NCBI GenBank assembly: GCA_016649455.1
Contig: JAENXO010000177.1
Coordinates: forward strand, 1 to 5,921
Source of the DNA: Gemmatimonadota bacterium
GTDB lineage: Bacteria; Gemmatimonadota; Gemmatimonadetes; Palauibacterales; Palauibacteraceae
Direction of reading: 5' to 3'
Length of the DNA stretch: 5,921 nt
Shown here: positions 1 to 5,921 of the stretch, in pieces
Position numbering within the stretch: the first letter of the stretch is position 1
How the letters are laid out: the number at the start of each line of letters is the position of its first letter
Program-made: the position numbers and the translations under genes
The notes under the pieces: generated by a model
What the model was told of the DNA's origin: nothing
The model's input: the letters and a program-made list of their open reading frames with translations, nothing else
Database searches by the model: none

Positions 1-894
1 GATACGAGAAACGTGGAAGGGCGGATCACTGACAGTGCCGCCTCGGCGACGGCCTACGCGACCGGTGTGCCGACCCTCAACGGGTTCGTCGGCGTCGGAC
101 CGGACACGGTGGCCCTGGAGACGGTCCTGGAGCGGGCGGAGGTCCGGGGGATGGCGACCGGCCTGGTCGCCACATCGAGCATCGTGCACGCGACACCTGC
201 CGCTTTCGCCGCACATGTCCCGGATCGCTACCAGTACCAGGAGATTGCCGCTCAGATCGCCGGATCGGAAATCGACGTACTCCTCGGAGGCGGCCGGCAG
301 TATTTCGATCCGAGCAGGCGGGATGACGAGCGGGATTACCTCACCGCGCTCGGTCGGTATCGCCGTTGGGCGACGAGCGCGGATGACCTGGCCGGCGACC
401 CGGTCTCCGGGAAACCCGGACTGGTGGGCCTGTTCGCCGACAACGCGATGACTGCCGCCGATGAGGGGCGCTCACCGACGCTTGCGGAGATGACGAAGGC
501 TGCGATTGCGGTCCTGGACCAGGATCCGGACGGGTTCTTCCTCATGGTCGAATCGTCGCAGATCGATTGGCTGGCGCATGACAACGAGCCGTTCGACAGG
601 CTCGCCGCGGAAGTGCTCGATTGTGACGAGGCCATTCAGGTTGCGCTCGACTACGTGTCCGGCCGTCCGGGAGCCCTCCTGGTCGTCGTCGCAGACCACG
701 AAACCGGAGGACTGGCGCTGGTCGAACAGGGAGGCCAGTGGAGAGCTTTGTACAGCTCTGACGGACATACCGCGGAGCTCGTCCCGCTGTTCGCGATCGG
801 GGCCGGTTCGGAGAGGTTCGGCGGTACCCACTCGATCGACGAGATCGGACGCCGGCTCGCCGAGGTCGTGCTGCGGGTTCAGCCGGTCGATTGA
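1..894 (+). CDS. Alkaline phosphatase, C-terminal part (5' end cut by window edge)
   Basis: This is a metal-dependent phosphomonoesterase of the alkaline phosphatase superfamily, normally exported and used to release phosphate from organic esters. The frame is open from base 1, so the GTG at 13 is not the true start. The nucleophile motif TDSAASATAYATG lies right at the edge (Ser codon 34-36). Later landmarks follow in family order: HATPAAFAAH (from 187), an Arg matching the phosphate-binding Arg (226-228), DVLLGGG, VESSQIDWLAH (547-579, metal-ligand Glu, Asp and His), ADHETGG (691-711, Asp and His ligands) and DGHT (760-771, last zinc-ligand His). The first metal-ligand Asp and the signal peptide must lie upstream of the window. 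Where E. coli PhoA has Asp153 and Lys328 this enzyme has His (187-189) and Trp (568-570), as I recall for Vibrio and Antarctic TAB5 phosphatases. The region between the motifs is short, giving a compact enzyme. The family assignment is firm; the physiological substrate is not known. Confidence 0.95.
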   Translation, partial: DTRNVEGRITDSAASATAYATGVPTLNGFVGVGPDTVALETVLERAEVRGMATGLVATSSIVHATPAAFAAHVPDRYQYQEIAAQIAGSEIDVLLGGGRQYFDPSRRDDERDYLTALGRYRRWATSADDLAGDPVSGKPGLVGLFADNAMTAADEGRSPTLAEMTKAAIAVLDQDPDGFFLMVESSQIDWLAHDNEPFDRLAAEVLDCDEAIQVALDYVSGRPGALLVVVADHETGGLALVEQGGQWRALYSSDGHTAELVPLFAIGAGSERFGGTHSIDEIGRRLAEVVLRVQPVD

Positions 895-994
895 GGCGGC
901 GACGGTCCCCGCATATCTTCCGGCCGCGTCGCAGCGTCTTCAGGGCACATGGCCTTGAAGCGTCCCACATTCGAATGCCGGTATTGCCGGGGGG
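895..994 (+). other. Intergenic gap between phosphatase and KAS III
   Basis: The 100 bases between the phosphatase stop and the KAS III start are the longest non-coding stretch in the window. They hold only weak inverted repeats, for example GCGACG at 899-904 against CGTCGC at 927-932 with a 22-base loop. There is no following T run, so no convincing intrinsic terminator. No good sigma-70 promoter is visible. A TTGAAG at 955-960 lacks a believable -10 partner. The run of seven Gs at 989-995 is the likely ribosome-binding element of the next gene. Confidence 0.5.
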
Positions 995-995
995 G
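989..995 (+). promoter_or_regulatory. G-rich Shine-Dalgarno-like run before KAS III
   Basis: Seven consecutive Gs directly abut or overlap the GTG at 995, leaving that start no spacer. The in-frame TTG at 1001 has the run 5 bases upstream, a workable distance. The run therefore favours TTG 1001, two codons inside the longest frame. An in-frame TGA at 956 rules out any much longer start. Confidence 0.4.
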
Positions 996-2092
996 TGCCG
1001 TTGAGTGAGAGTCTTCGACCAGTCTATCTGGCCGGTACCGGGCGATTCCTGCCGCCAGAGATCCTGACGAACGTCGAGATGTTCGCGATTCCATCGGTGC
1101 GAAATGCGTTCGATGTCGAAAGGGCGCGAGGATCGCTGCGCGGAATCGAGCCGGAGGAAGCTGCCGGGCTGGCACCTGAAGAAGTGTTCGATCGTTGGGC
1201 GATTCAACTCACCGGGATCGAGGAAAGACGGATCCTTCCGGACCTGCCGGACGCGAGCACGGAGGCGATGCACGTCGCAGCCGGGGATGCCGCGCTCGCC
1301 CACGCCGGAATGGACGCCTCTGAACTGGACCTGCTGCTCTCGGCCACCCTCACGGCCCGTGAGGACGTTCCGAACGCCGCCTGCACGATCGCCGATGGGC
1401 TTGGCCGCCCGGACCTCCCGGGATACGTGATGAACGCCGCCTGCTCCGGGTTTCTGCACGCCCTTGCCAGCGCGTACGCCTTCGTCACATCGGGCGCTGC
1501 CGACACGGTGCTCGTCACGGTCGGTGATTCGCTGACGCGGATCACGAACTGGGACGATCCCAAGGTCGCGGTTCTGTTCGGGGATGGAGCAGGTGCCGCA
1601 GTCGTGACCTCGAAACCTTCTCCCGGTCGGATTCTCGCGACACCGGTTCTGGATGGCGAGTACTCGCCGGACCATCTCAATGTCACGGGACTGGGCTGGG
1701 GAGATCCGCTGGGGCAGGAGCACAAGTTGAGCATGGCCGGTGGGGCGAACGTGCTGCGCAATGCCGTTCGGTCGATGCAGGTTGTGGCAGACCGGGCGCT
1801 GGAACGTGCCTCACTGGGCTGGGACGACGTGGACGTCGTCGTGCCCCACCAGGCGAACGAGCGCATCACCCAGGGCCTCGAGAAGGTCCTGCAGCTTCAG
1901 AATGGCAGGGTCCTGCACCGCATCGCGCGAATCGGAAATCTGTCGGCCTCTACGGTTCCGATCGTGCTCGATGAGTTGTTGCGTGGCGAGCACGGCACCC
2001 TGACGGACCCGACCAGAATCGTCCTGACGGCGGTAGGCGGAGGGTATGCCAGCGGAGCGGCGGTAATGGAATGGAGCCCGCCGGCTGGCTGA
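995..2092 (+). CDS. 3-oxoacyl-ACP synthase III family protein (FabH-like)
   Basis: A thiolase-fold condensing enzyme of the KAS III type. FabH itself joins an acyl-CoA to malonyl-ACP in the cytoplasm to start fatty-acid synthesis. The full catalytic triad is visible: Cys150 in NAACSGF (codon 1442-1444), His285 in PHQAN (1847-1849) and Asn315 in IGNLSAS (1937-1939). The spacings of 135 and 30 residues are close to E. coli FabH (112/244/274). The core also shows GDGAGAAVV and a C-terminal AVGGGYASGA loop. The protein has 365 residues against about 317 for E. coli FabH. Much of the excess is about 29 extra residues between the N-terminal LTN (24-26) and TGIEERR (73-79). Start is GTG 995, or TTG 1001 two codons in. 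No acyl-carrier protein, fabD or fabG gene is next to it, so a housekeeping fabH role is not shown; a role in a specialised lipid or natural-product pathway is equally possible. Confidence 0.9.
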   Translation: MPLSESLRPVYLAGTGRFLPPEILTNVEMFAIPSVRNAFDVERARGSLRGIEPEEAAGLAPEEVFDRWAIQLTGIEERRILPDLPDASTEAMHVAAGDAALAHAGMDASELDLLLSATLTAREDVPNAACTIADGLGRPDLPGYVMNAACSGFLHALASAYAFVTSGAADTVLVTVGDSLTRITNWDDPKVAVLFGDGAGAAVVTSKPSPGRILATPVLDGEYSPDHLNVTGLGWGDPLGQEHKLSMAGGANVLRNAVRSMQVVADRALERASLGWDDVDVVVPHQANERITQGLEKVLQLQNGRVLHRIARIGNLSASTVPIVLDELLRGEHGTLTDPTRIVLTAVGGGYASGAAVMEWSPPAG

Positions 2093-2108
2093 GTTTTGCC
2101 GCCCCGGT
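2093..2108. other. Convergent junction of the two gene groups
   Basis: Only 16 bases separate the KAS III stop (plus strand) from the propeller stop (minus strand). No strong hairpin with a T tract is visible on either strand. Transcription of each group may therefore run into the other or end by another mechanism such as Rho. Confidence 0.6.
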
Positions 2109-3191
2109 TCAGTCGGAGGGCGACGCCGTGACGGAGAGGATCTTGGGAAGGTGCGAAGCTACGAGGTCCCAGCGTTCGCCGTCCCGGCTCGCATACAGGT
2201 GTCCGGTGGCCGTTCCGAAGTACACGCCACACGGGTCGAGACCGTCCGTGGCAAGCGCCTCCCGCAGCACCGTCACGTAGGCATGCTGCTGAGGTAGTCC
2301 ACCGGTTCTCGGGGTCCAGGAACTTCCCGCATCCACGGTTTCGTAGACCCGCAGACGAGCCTGACAGGTGGTTCGCATGTGGCTCGACTCCTCGGGGATC
2401 ACCCACGCCCGGTCCGGGTCGCGCGGATCGAGGCCGACAACGTAGCCGAAGTCGCTGGGAAGGTCCGAGGTAATCTCCGACCAGCTGTCTCCCGCGTCGT
2501 CACTGCGGTACGTGCCACAGTGATTCTGCTGATAGAGTCTGCCGGACATGAACGGATGCGCCCTCAAGCTGTGGACGCACTGGCCGGCCTCCGGGTCCGG
2601 TTCCGGAAGGAAGTCGGCCCGAACTCCCCGGTTGATCGCCGTCCAGCTTTCTCCTTCGTCCTCCGAGCGGTAGCAGCCACCGGCGGACAGGGCGACATAC
2701 AGTCGTGCTGCGTGAGCCGGATCAGCCTGGATGGAGTGGAGTGCGAGACCGCCTTTGGCCGGCTGCCACGCACCATGTGTGGGGTGCCGTTCGAGGGACT
2801 CGACCCACTGCCAGCTGTCTCCCGAATCGTCCGACACGAACAGCCCGGCGGGCTCGACGCCTGCCCACACCCTCGCCGGGCGGCCGGGACTGCCCGGGGC
2901 CAGGTGCCACACGGCGTGCACCTCACGCTCGAGTTCGCGCGGGTACGCGGGGCGTGCGGAGAGCGGCGTCCAGTTCCTTCCGCCGTCGTCGGTGCGATAG
3001 ATGTGAGTTCCCCACACCTCGTGTCGAGCGGCGGCCCAGCCGGTCCGGCCAGTTCTCGGATCCAGCAAAGCGTGGTAGATCTCGTAGCCTTCGATCGACG
3101 GCCCCTCGATCGACCACCGCTGGCGAGATTCGTCCGAGCGGGCCAGGAACAGGCCCTTCCTCGTGCCGACGAGAAGCTGAACGCGGCTCAA
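2109..3191 (-). CDS. Asp-box (BNR/sialidase-like) seven-bladed beta-propeller protein, function unknown
   Basis: Seven repeats of about 50 residues each carry an Asp-box-like S/T-x-D-x-G-x-x-W motif. Counting from TTG 3191 they are SDESRQRW (19-26, degenerate), TDDGGRNW (67-74), SDDSGDSW (120-127), SEDEGESW (176-183), SDDAGDSW (230-237), TVDAGSSW (285-292) and SRDGERW (335-341). Each follows a G-x-Y/F strand, so a seven-bladed propeller of the sialidase/sortilin type is likely. It begins almost at once with strand LLVGTRKGLF and has no signal peptide or membrane segment, so it should be cytoplasmic. I see no sialidase Arg-Ile-Pro motif, so names such as exo-alpha-sialidase would mislead. The longest frame starts at TTG 3200. 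I prefer TTG 3191 (360 residues) because a GAAGGA lies 9 bases upstream and the codon overlaps the moeA stop as TTGA. Coupling to moeA hints at a cofactor-related or binding role, which is inference. Confidence 0.85.
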   Translation of the reverse strand: MSRVQLLVGTRKGLFLARSDESRQRWSIEGPSIEGYEIYHALLDPRTGRTGWAAARHEVWGTHIYRTDDGGRNWTPLSARPAYPRELEREVHAVWHLAPGSPGRPARVWAGVEPAGLFVSDDSGDSWQWVESLERHPTHGAWQPAKGGLALHSIQADPAHAARLYVALSAGGCYRSEDEGESWTAINRGVRADFLPEPDPEAGQCVHSLRAHPFMSGRLYQQNHCGTYRSDDAGDSWSEITSDLPSDFGYVVGLDPRDPDRAWVIPEESSHMRTTCQARLRVYETVDAGSSWTPRTGGLPQQHAYVTVLREALATDGLDPCGVYFGTATGHLYASRDGERWDLVASHLPKILSVTASPSD

Positions 3192-4459
3192 GCGATCCAA
3201 TCCTTCAACGGGATGACTTCAACTGCCTCGCCTCGCTCGATGCCCACCCGGCCTTCCGGAACGATCGCGAGCGCGTCGGCGCTCACCATCGAGCTGAGAA
3301 TCCCCGATCCCTGTGGACCCGTGAGCCTGGCTTCGTATCCGCCGTCCGCTCCTGGCTCCAGGCGCACCCGGAAGAAGTGGGTCAGCTCCTCGGGAGACGA
3401 AATTTCCTCCGCGGCCCGTGCTGAAAGCGTGCGGCGCCGGACTCTTGAATGGCCCGCCAGGGCGCGAAGCGCGGGCTGTACGAACACGTGAAACGTGACC
3501 ATGACGCTGACCGGATTCCCCGGCAACCCGAATACAGGGCGCCCGTCGAGGATGCCGAACGTGATCGGGCTGCCGGGTCTCATCCGGACTCTCCAGAAGC
3601 CGTGCTCCATGCCCAGCGAGTCGAGAGCTTCCTTCACGTGGTCGTGGTCCCCCACACTCACCCCGGCCGACGTGATCAATGCATCGATCTCGCCAGCGGT
3701 CTCGATCCTCCGGCGCACGTCGGCCGTTTCGTCCCGCGCGATCCCGAGCCGGATCGGCTTCGCCCCGGATCCGGATACGAGGGCCGCGAGGCCGTGCTCG
3801 TTCGAATTCATGATCCTGCGGCCGGCCAGGACGTCGTCCAGGTCATCGAAGTCAGCGAGCTCGTTTCCGTTCGACAAGACACCGACCCGGGGCCGGCGAC
3901 GCACGGTTACATCCGGCCAGCCCATTGCGGCCAGTGCCCCGACGACCGAAGGACCGACCTCGGTTCCTGCCTCGAGCGTTGTCTCCCCCCGCCGCAGGTC
4001 CTCCCCGGCGAGCCTGATATTCCGACGCGCGTCGGAATCGGTCTGAATCAGGACGCGTCCATCCCGGCCCCCGTCGGTGTGCTCGATTCGGATGACGCCC
4101 GTGGCGCCCTCCGGCACCGGCGCCCCTGTCATCACCCGGACCGCCGTGCCGGGCGAGAGCGCGGCTCGCGGAAATCCGCCAGCGGGCACTTCGTCCACGA
4201 CGGGCAGCAGGACAGGTGACTGTTCGGTGGCTCCGGCGACATCTGCAGACCTGACCGCGAAGCCGTCCATCGCGCTGTTGTTCCACGGTGGATGATCCAC
4301 GCGGGATTGAACATCCGTGGCCAGCGCCCGCCCCAGCGCTTCCGATATCCCGACGCGTTCTTCGGATATGGGCGAACAGGCGTGCAGCACCCGGTCCAGC
4401 GCCTCATCCACGGACAACCAGTCGGGAGCGGGGTGTCGGATCGCCCCGGCCTCTCGCAT
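3188..4459 (-). CDS. moeA: Molybdopterin molybdenumtransferase MoeA
   Basis: MoeA inserts molybdate into adenylated molybdopterin to complete the molybdenum cofactor, in the cytoplasm. The 423 residues match the usual length of about 400 and all domains are present. Residues 56-68 carry the HPPWNNSAMDGFA block, 107-119 VRVMTGAPVPEGA, 189-201 the RPRVGVLSNGNEL stretch that opens the MogA-like domain, 262-271 ITSAGVSVGD, 294-298 RPGSP and 311-318 GLPGNPVS. The C-terminal barrel domain (about 343-423) includes GSGILSSMVSADALAIVPEG. Three usually conserved spots differ: TGDEL reads NGNEL, SGGVSVG reads SAGVSVG, and PGKP reads PGSP, losing a lysine. The frame is intact, so it is not a pseudogene, but its activity may differ. 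ATG 4459 overlaps the dacB stop as TGATG with a weak CGGGA upstream, and its end overlaps the propeller gene. No other cofactor gene is in view. Identity is secure. Confidence 0.96.
   Translation of the reverse strand: MREAGAIRHPAPDWLSVDEALDRVLHACSPISEERVGISEALGRALATDVQSRVDHPPWNNSAMDGFAVRSADVAGATEQSPVLLPVVDEVPAGGFPRAALSPGTAVRVMTGAPVPEGATGVIRIEHTDGGRDGRVLIQTDSDARRNIRLAGEDLRRGETTLEAGTEVGPSVVGALAAMGWPDVTVRRRPRVGVLSNGNELADFDDLDDVLAGRRIMNSNEHGLAALVSGSGAKPIRLGIARDETADVRRRIETAGEIDALITSAGVSVGDHDHVKEALDSLGMEHGFWRVRMRPGSPITFGILDGRPVFGLPGNPVSVMVTFHVFVQPALRALAGHSRVRRRTLSARAAEEISSPEELTHFFRVRLEPGADGGYEARLTGPQGSGILSSMVSADALAIVPEGRVGIERGEAVEVIPLKDWIA
3201..3206 (-). promoter_or_regulatory. Shine-Dalgarno GAAGGA for the propeller gene, inside moeA
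   Basis: On the minus strand GAAGGA sits within the last codons of moeA, 9 bases before TTG 3191 and directly against TTG 3200. The spacing selects 3191 as the start and supports translational coupling through the TTGA overlap at 3188-3191. Confidence 0.55.
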
Positions 4460-4461
4460 CA
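4457..4461 (-). promoter_or_regulatory. TGATG stop-start overlap between dacB and moeA
   Basis: On the minus strand the dacB stop TGA (4461-4459) shares its last base with the moeA start ATG (4459-4457). Such overlaps usually mean the two are read from one mRNA with ribosome re-initiation. No room exists for a separate moeA promoter between the genes. Confidence 0.8.
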
Positions 4462-5921
4462 GGGCTGGTCCCGATACGCAGGCCAGCCGGCGTTGACGGG
4501 CCGCCTGTACAGGACAAGCTGCTCGATCAACAGGTCCTCCAGGGCTACCGCCACGTCCCCCGGCGCGTCGTAGCCGTTGAGCAGCAGCGAGAAGATCAGA
4601 GTCTCTCCTGCCCCATCACGCAGGTAGCCGGACAGGGCCCGGACCGATGACAGCGATCCGGTCTTCGCCGTCACGTTGCTCTCTCCCGGGGTGCCGAGCA
4701 GTCGCCGTTTCAGCGTACCGTCCACTCCGGCCACGGGCATCGCCGCCTCGAACGTGTCGAACTCCGGATGTCTCCACATCGCCCGCAGCAGCCGCACCAT
4801 GGCGTTCGGTGTGACCTCGTTGTACCGGGACAATCCGGACCCGTCCGCCAGCGACACGGCCCCCGGTTCGATTCCCCAGGCGGCGAGCGTCCCCTGCACG
4901 ACCTCCAGACCGGACTCCGTCGAACCACCGTCGCCGGCTTCCCGGCCGATCGTGCGGAGTATCGTCTCGGCGATCTGATTGTCCGACGGCTTCAACATCT
5001 TCGTCACCACCGTCGACAGGGGTTCGGAATGCAGCTCGGTGGACCAGGTCGGTCCGGCGGGTCGCTCGTCCGGCTGCGCCCGACGTGCTCTTCCGGACAC
5101 CTCGATTCCGTCCCGCTGCAGCAGGTTACTCAGATAGTCGAGCAGGTAAAGAGTCGGGTGAGGAGTCGCCAGGTAGAGCGGTACCGTGTCCGGTCCGAGC
5201 GGGACCCAGCCCTCCAGGCGAACGACTCCGCCTTCGGGCGGGGGACGAAAATGAAGGCGAACTTCCGAGCCGGGAGCTCCCGTGCGGACCTGGTTTGCGA
5301 TCGGAAGATCCGGTCCATCGCCACGCAGTTCCATGCGGGCGTCGTCTCCGAGCCCGGGTCCGGGGATGAGGTAGGCGCGGACCGTGTTCGGATGAAGCTG
5401 AAGGCCACTGATGCCCGTCGCCCAGCCGCCGTACACGTCGTCCCACATCCAGCCATCGCCCCATTGCCCGTCCTCGAACACTCTGTCGTCACCGATGATG
5501 TCGCCGTCGATCCGCTTGATGCCCGCCTTGTCCAGGATCGAGGTCCAGCCTGCCACGTCCTTGCGCGACAGGACCGGATCTCCGCCGCCGATGATCCAGA
5601 GGTCTCCCTGCAGAGCTCCGTCGCGAATCGGACCGTCGGCCACGATCCGGGTCGTCCATCGGAATCCGGGCGGAAGAGCGTCGAGGGCGACGGCAGCGGT
5701 AACGATCTTGGTGTTGCTCGCCGGAACGAACCGCTTTTCGGCCTCGCTCTCGTACAGCACCTCTCCCGTCTCAGCCACCTGGACGGCGAGCCCCACATGC
5801 GCCCGGATCAATGCCGGATCAGAGACGATCCGGGCCAGCCGTGTCGCCAGGAGATCCCCGGAATCCTCTGGAGTGGGGGCTGCCTGCTGAGCGGCCAGAC
5901 CGCTCAGTGGAACGACGGACA
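4459..5921 (-). CDS. dacB: D-alanyl-D-alanine carboxypeptidase/endopeptidase, PBP4 type (5' end cut by window edge)
   Basis: A serine DD-peptidase of family S13 that trims or cleaves peptidoglycan cross-links outside the cytoplasmic membrane. All three penicillin-binding motifs are present: SNTK (nucleophile Ser codon 5716-5718, Lys 5707-5709), SDN (4978-4986) and KTG (4657-4665). The first two serines are 244 residues apart, the same as Ser62 to Ser306 in E. coli PBP4, so the large inserted domains of the family are retained. The frame stays open past TTG 5811 to the right edge. The extra 36 codons read SVVPLSGLAAQQAAP and then an acidic linker, which looks like the end of a signal peptide with cleavage near AAQQA. 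The partial codon at the edge ends in TG and could be a start, but no charged n-region is seen, so the true start is probably beyond 5921. No lipobox is visible. It is the most upstream gene visible in the moeA operon. Confidence 0.95.
   Translation of the reverse strand, partial: SVVPLSGLAAQQAAPTPEDSGDLLATRLARIVSDPALIRAHVGLAVQVAETGEVLYESEAEKRFVPASNTKIVTAAVALDALPPGFRWTTRIVADGPIRDGALQGDLWIIGGGDPVLSRKDVAGWTSILDKAGIKRIDGDIIGDDRVFEDGQWGDGWMWDDVYGGWATGISGLQLHPNTVRAYLIPGPGLGDDARMELRGDGPDLPIANQVRTGAPGSEVRLHFRPPPEGGVVRLEGWVPLGPDTVPLYLATPHPTLYLLDYLSNLLQRDGIEVSGRARRAQPDERPAGPTWSTELHSEPLSTVVTKMLKPSDNQIAETILRTIGREAGDGGSTESGLEVVQGTLAAWGIEPGAVSLADGSGLSRYNEVTPNAMVRLLRAMWRHPEFDTFEAAMPVAGVDGTLKRRLLGTPGESNVTAKTGSLSSVRALSGYLRDGAGETLIFSLLLNGYDAPGDVAVALEDLLIEQLVLYRRPVNAGWPAYRDQP

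Noticed and set aside
899..932. Inverted repeat GCGACG / CGTCGC as a possible terminator after the phosphatase
   Set aside because: The stem is only six pairs with a 22-base loop and no T tract follows; such matches are frequent by chance in this composition.
955..986. TTGAAG followed by a weak -10-like GTATTG as a promoter for KAS III
   Set aside because: The -10 match is poor and there is no independent support.
542..1723. Long open frame on the minus strand (393 codons) opposite the phosphatase and KAS III
   Set aside because: It lies antisense to two genes with complete catalytic motifs, its translation is rich in Arg, Gly and Pro with no recognisable domain, and long antisense frames are expected at this G+C content.
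2109..3191. Annotation of the propeller as a sialidase or glycosyl hydrolase
   Set aside because: Only Asp-box structural repeats are visible. The Arg-Ile-Pro motif of true sialidases is absent and there is no secretion signal.
2379..3491. Long open frame on the plus strand (370 codons) opposite the propeller gene and the end of moeA
   Set aside because: The opposite strand encodes seven Asp-box repeats and the MoeA barrel domain. The plus-strand translation is low in recognisable features and crosses two real genes.
3449..4219. Plus-strand open frame of 256 codons opposite moeA
   Set aside because: It is a shadow of moeA, which has all family motifs in the other strand; the translation is His-, Pro- and Arg-rich with no domain.
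1..5921. Novel defence, mobile or CRISPR system
   Set aside because: No transposase, integrase, toxin, nuclease, reverse transcriptase, direct-repeat array or tRNA-like fold was seen; the genes are metabolic and cell-envelope families.

Overview
This is a high-GC bacterial window (roughly 65% G+C by eye) packed with five protein genes and almost no non-coding DNA. The use of GTG and TTG starts, overlapping gene ends and a PBP4-type DD-peptidase with a secretory leader fit a high-GC free-living bacterium. The proteins look more like Gemmatimonadota or a related lineage than Enterobacteria, but that placement is only an impression; nothing in the window fixes the taxon.

Layout. The plus-strand half (1-2092) holds the C-terminal part of an alkaline phosphatase, cut by the left edge, then a 100-base gap and a complete FabH-like ketoacyl-ACP synthase III. 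The minus-strand half (2109-5921) reads leftwards: a secreted PBP4-type D-Ala-D-Ala carboxypeptidase/endopeptidase (dacB, cut by the right edge), the molybdopterin molybdenumtransferase moeA, and a soluble seven-repeat Asp-box (BNR-type) beta-propeller protein. The two halves converge, with only 16 bases between the KAS III stop and the propeller stop.

The three minus-strand genes are chained by overlaps. dacB ends in TGATG, sharing one base with the moeA start. moeA ends in TTGA, sharing four bases with the most likely TTG start of the propeller gene, which has a GAAGGA Shine-Dalgarno 9 bases upstream inside moeA. This is a tight operon with probable translational coupling. The functional link between wall recycling and molybdenum cofactor synthesis is probably incidental. 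The link between moeA and the uncharacterised propeller is the most interesting association here. The alkaline phosphatase and KAS III share a strand but have no obvious metabolic connection.

I see no RNA gene, mobile element, CRISPR array, defence system or long repeat. The window is mostly ordinary chromosomal sequence. The points worth following up are the moeA-coupled propeller, substitutions in normally conserved MoeA motifs, a 29-residue N-terminal insertion in the KAS III, and the His/Trp metal-site type of the phosphatase.
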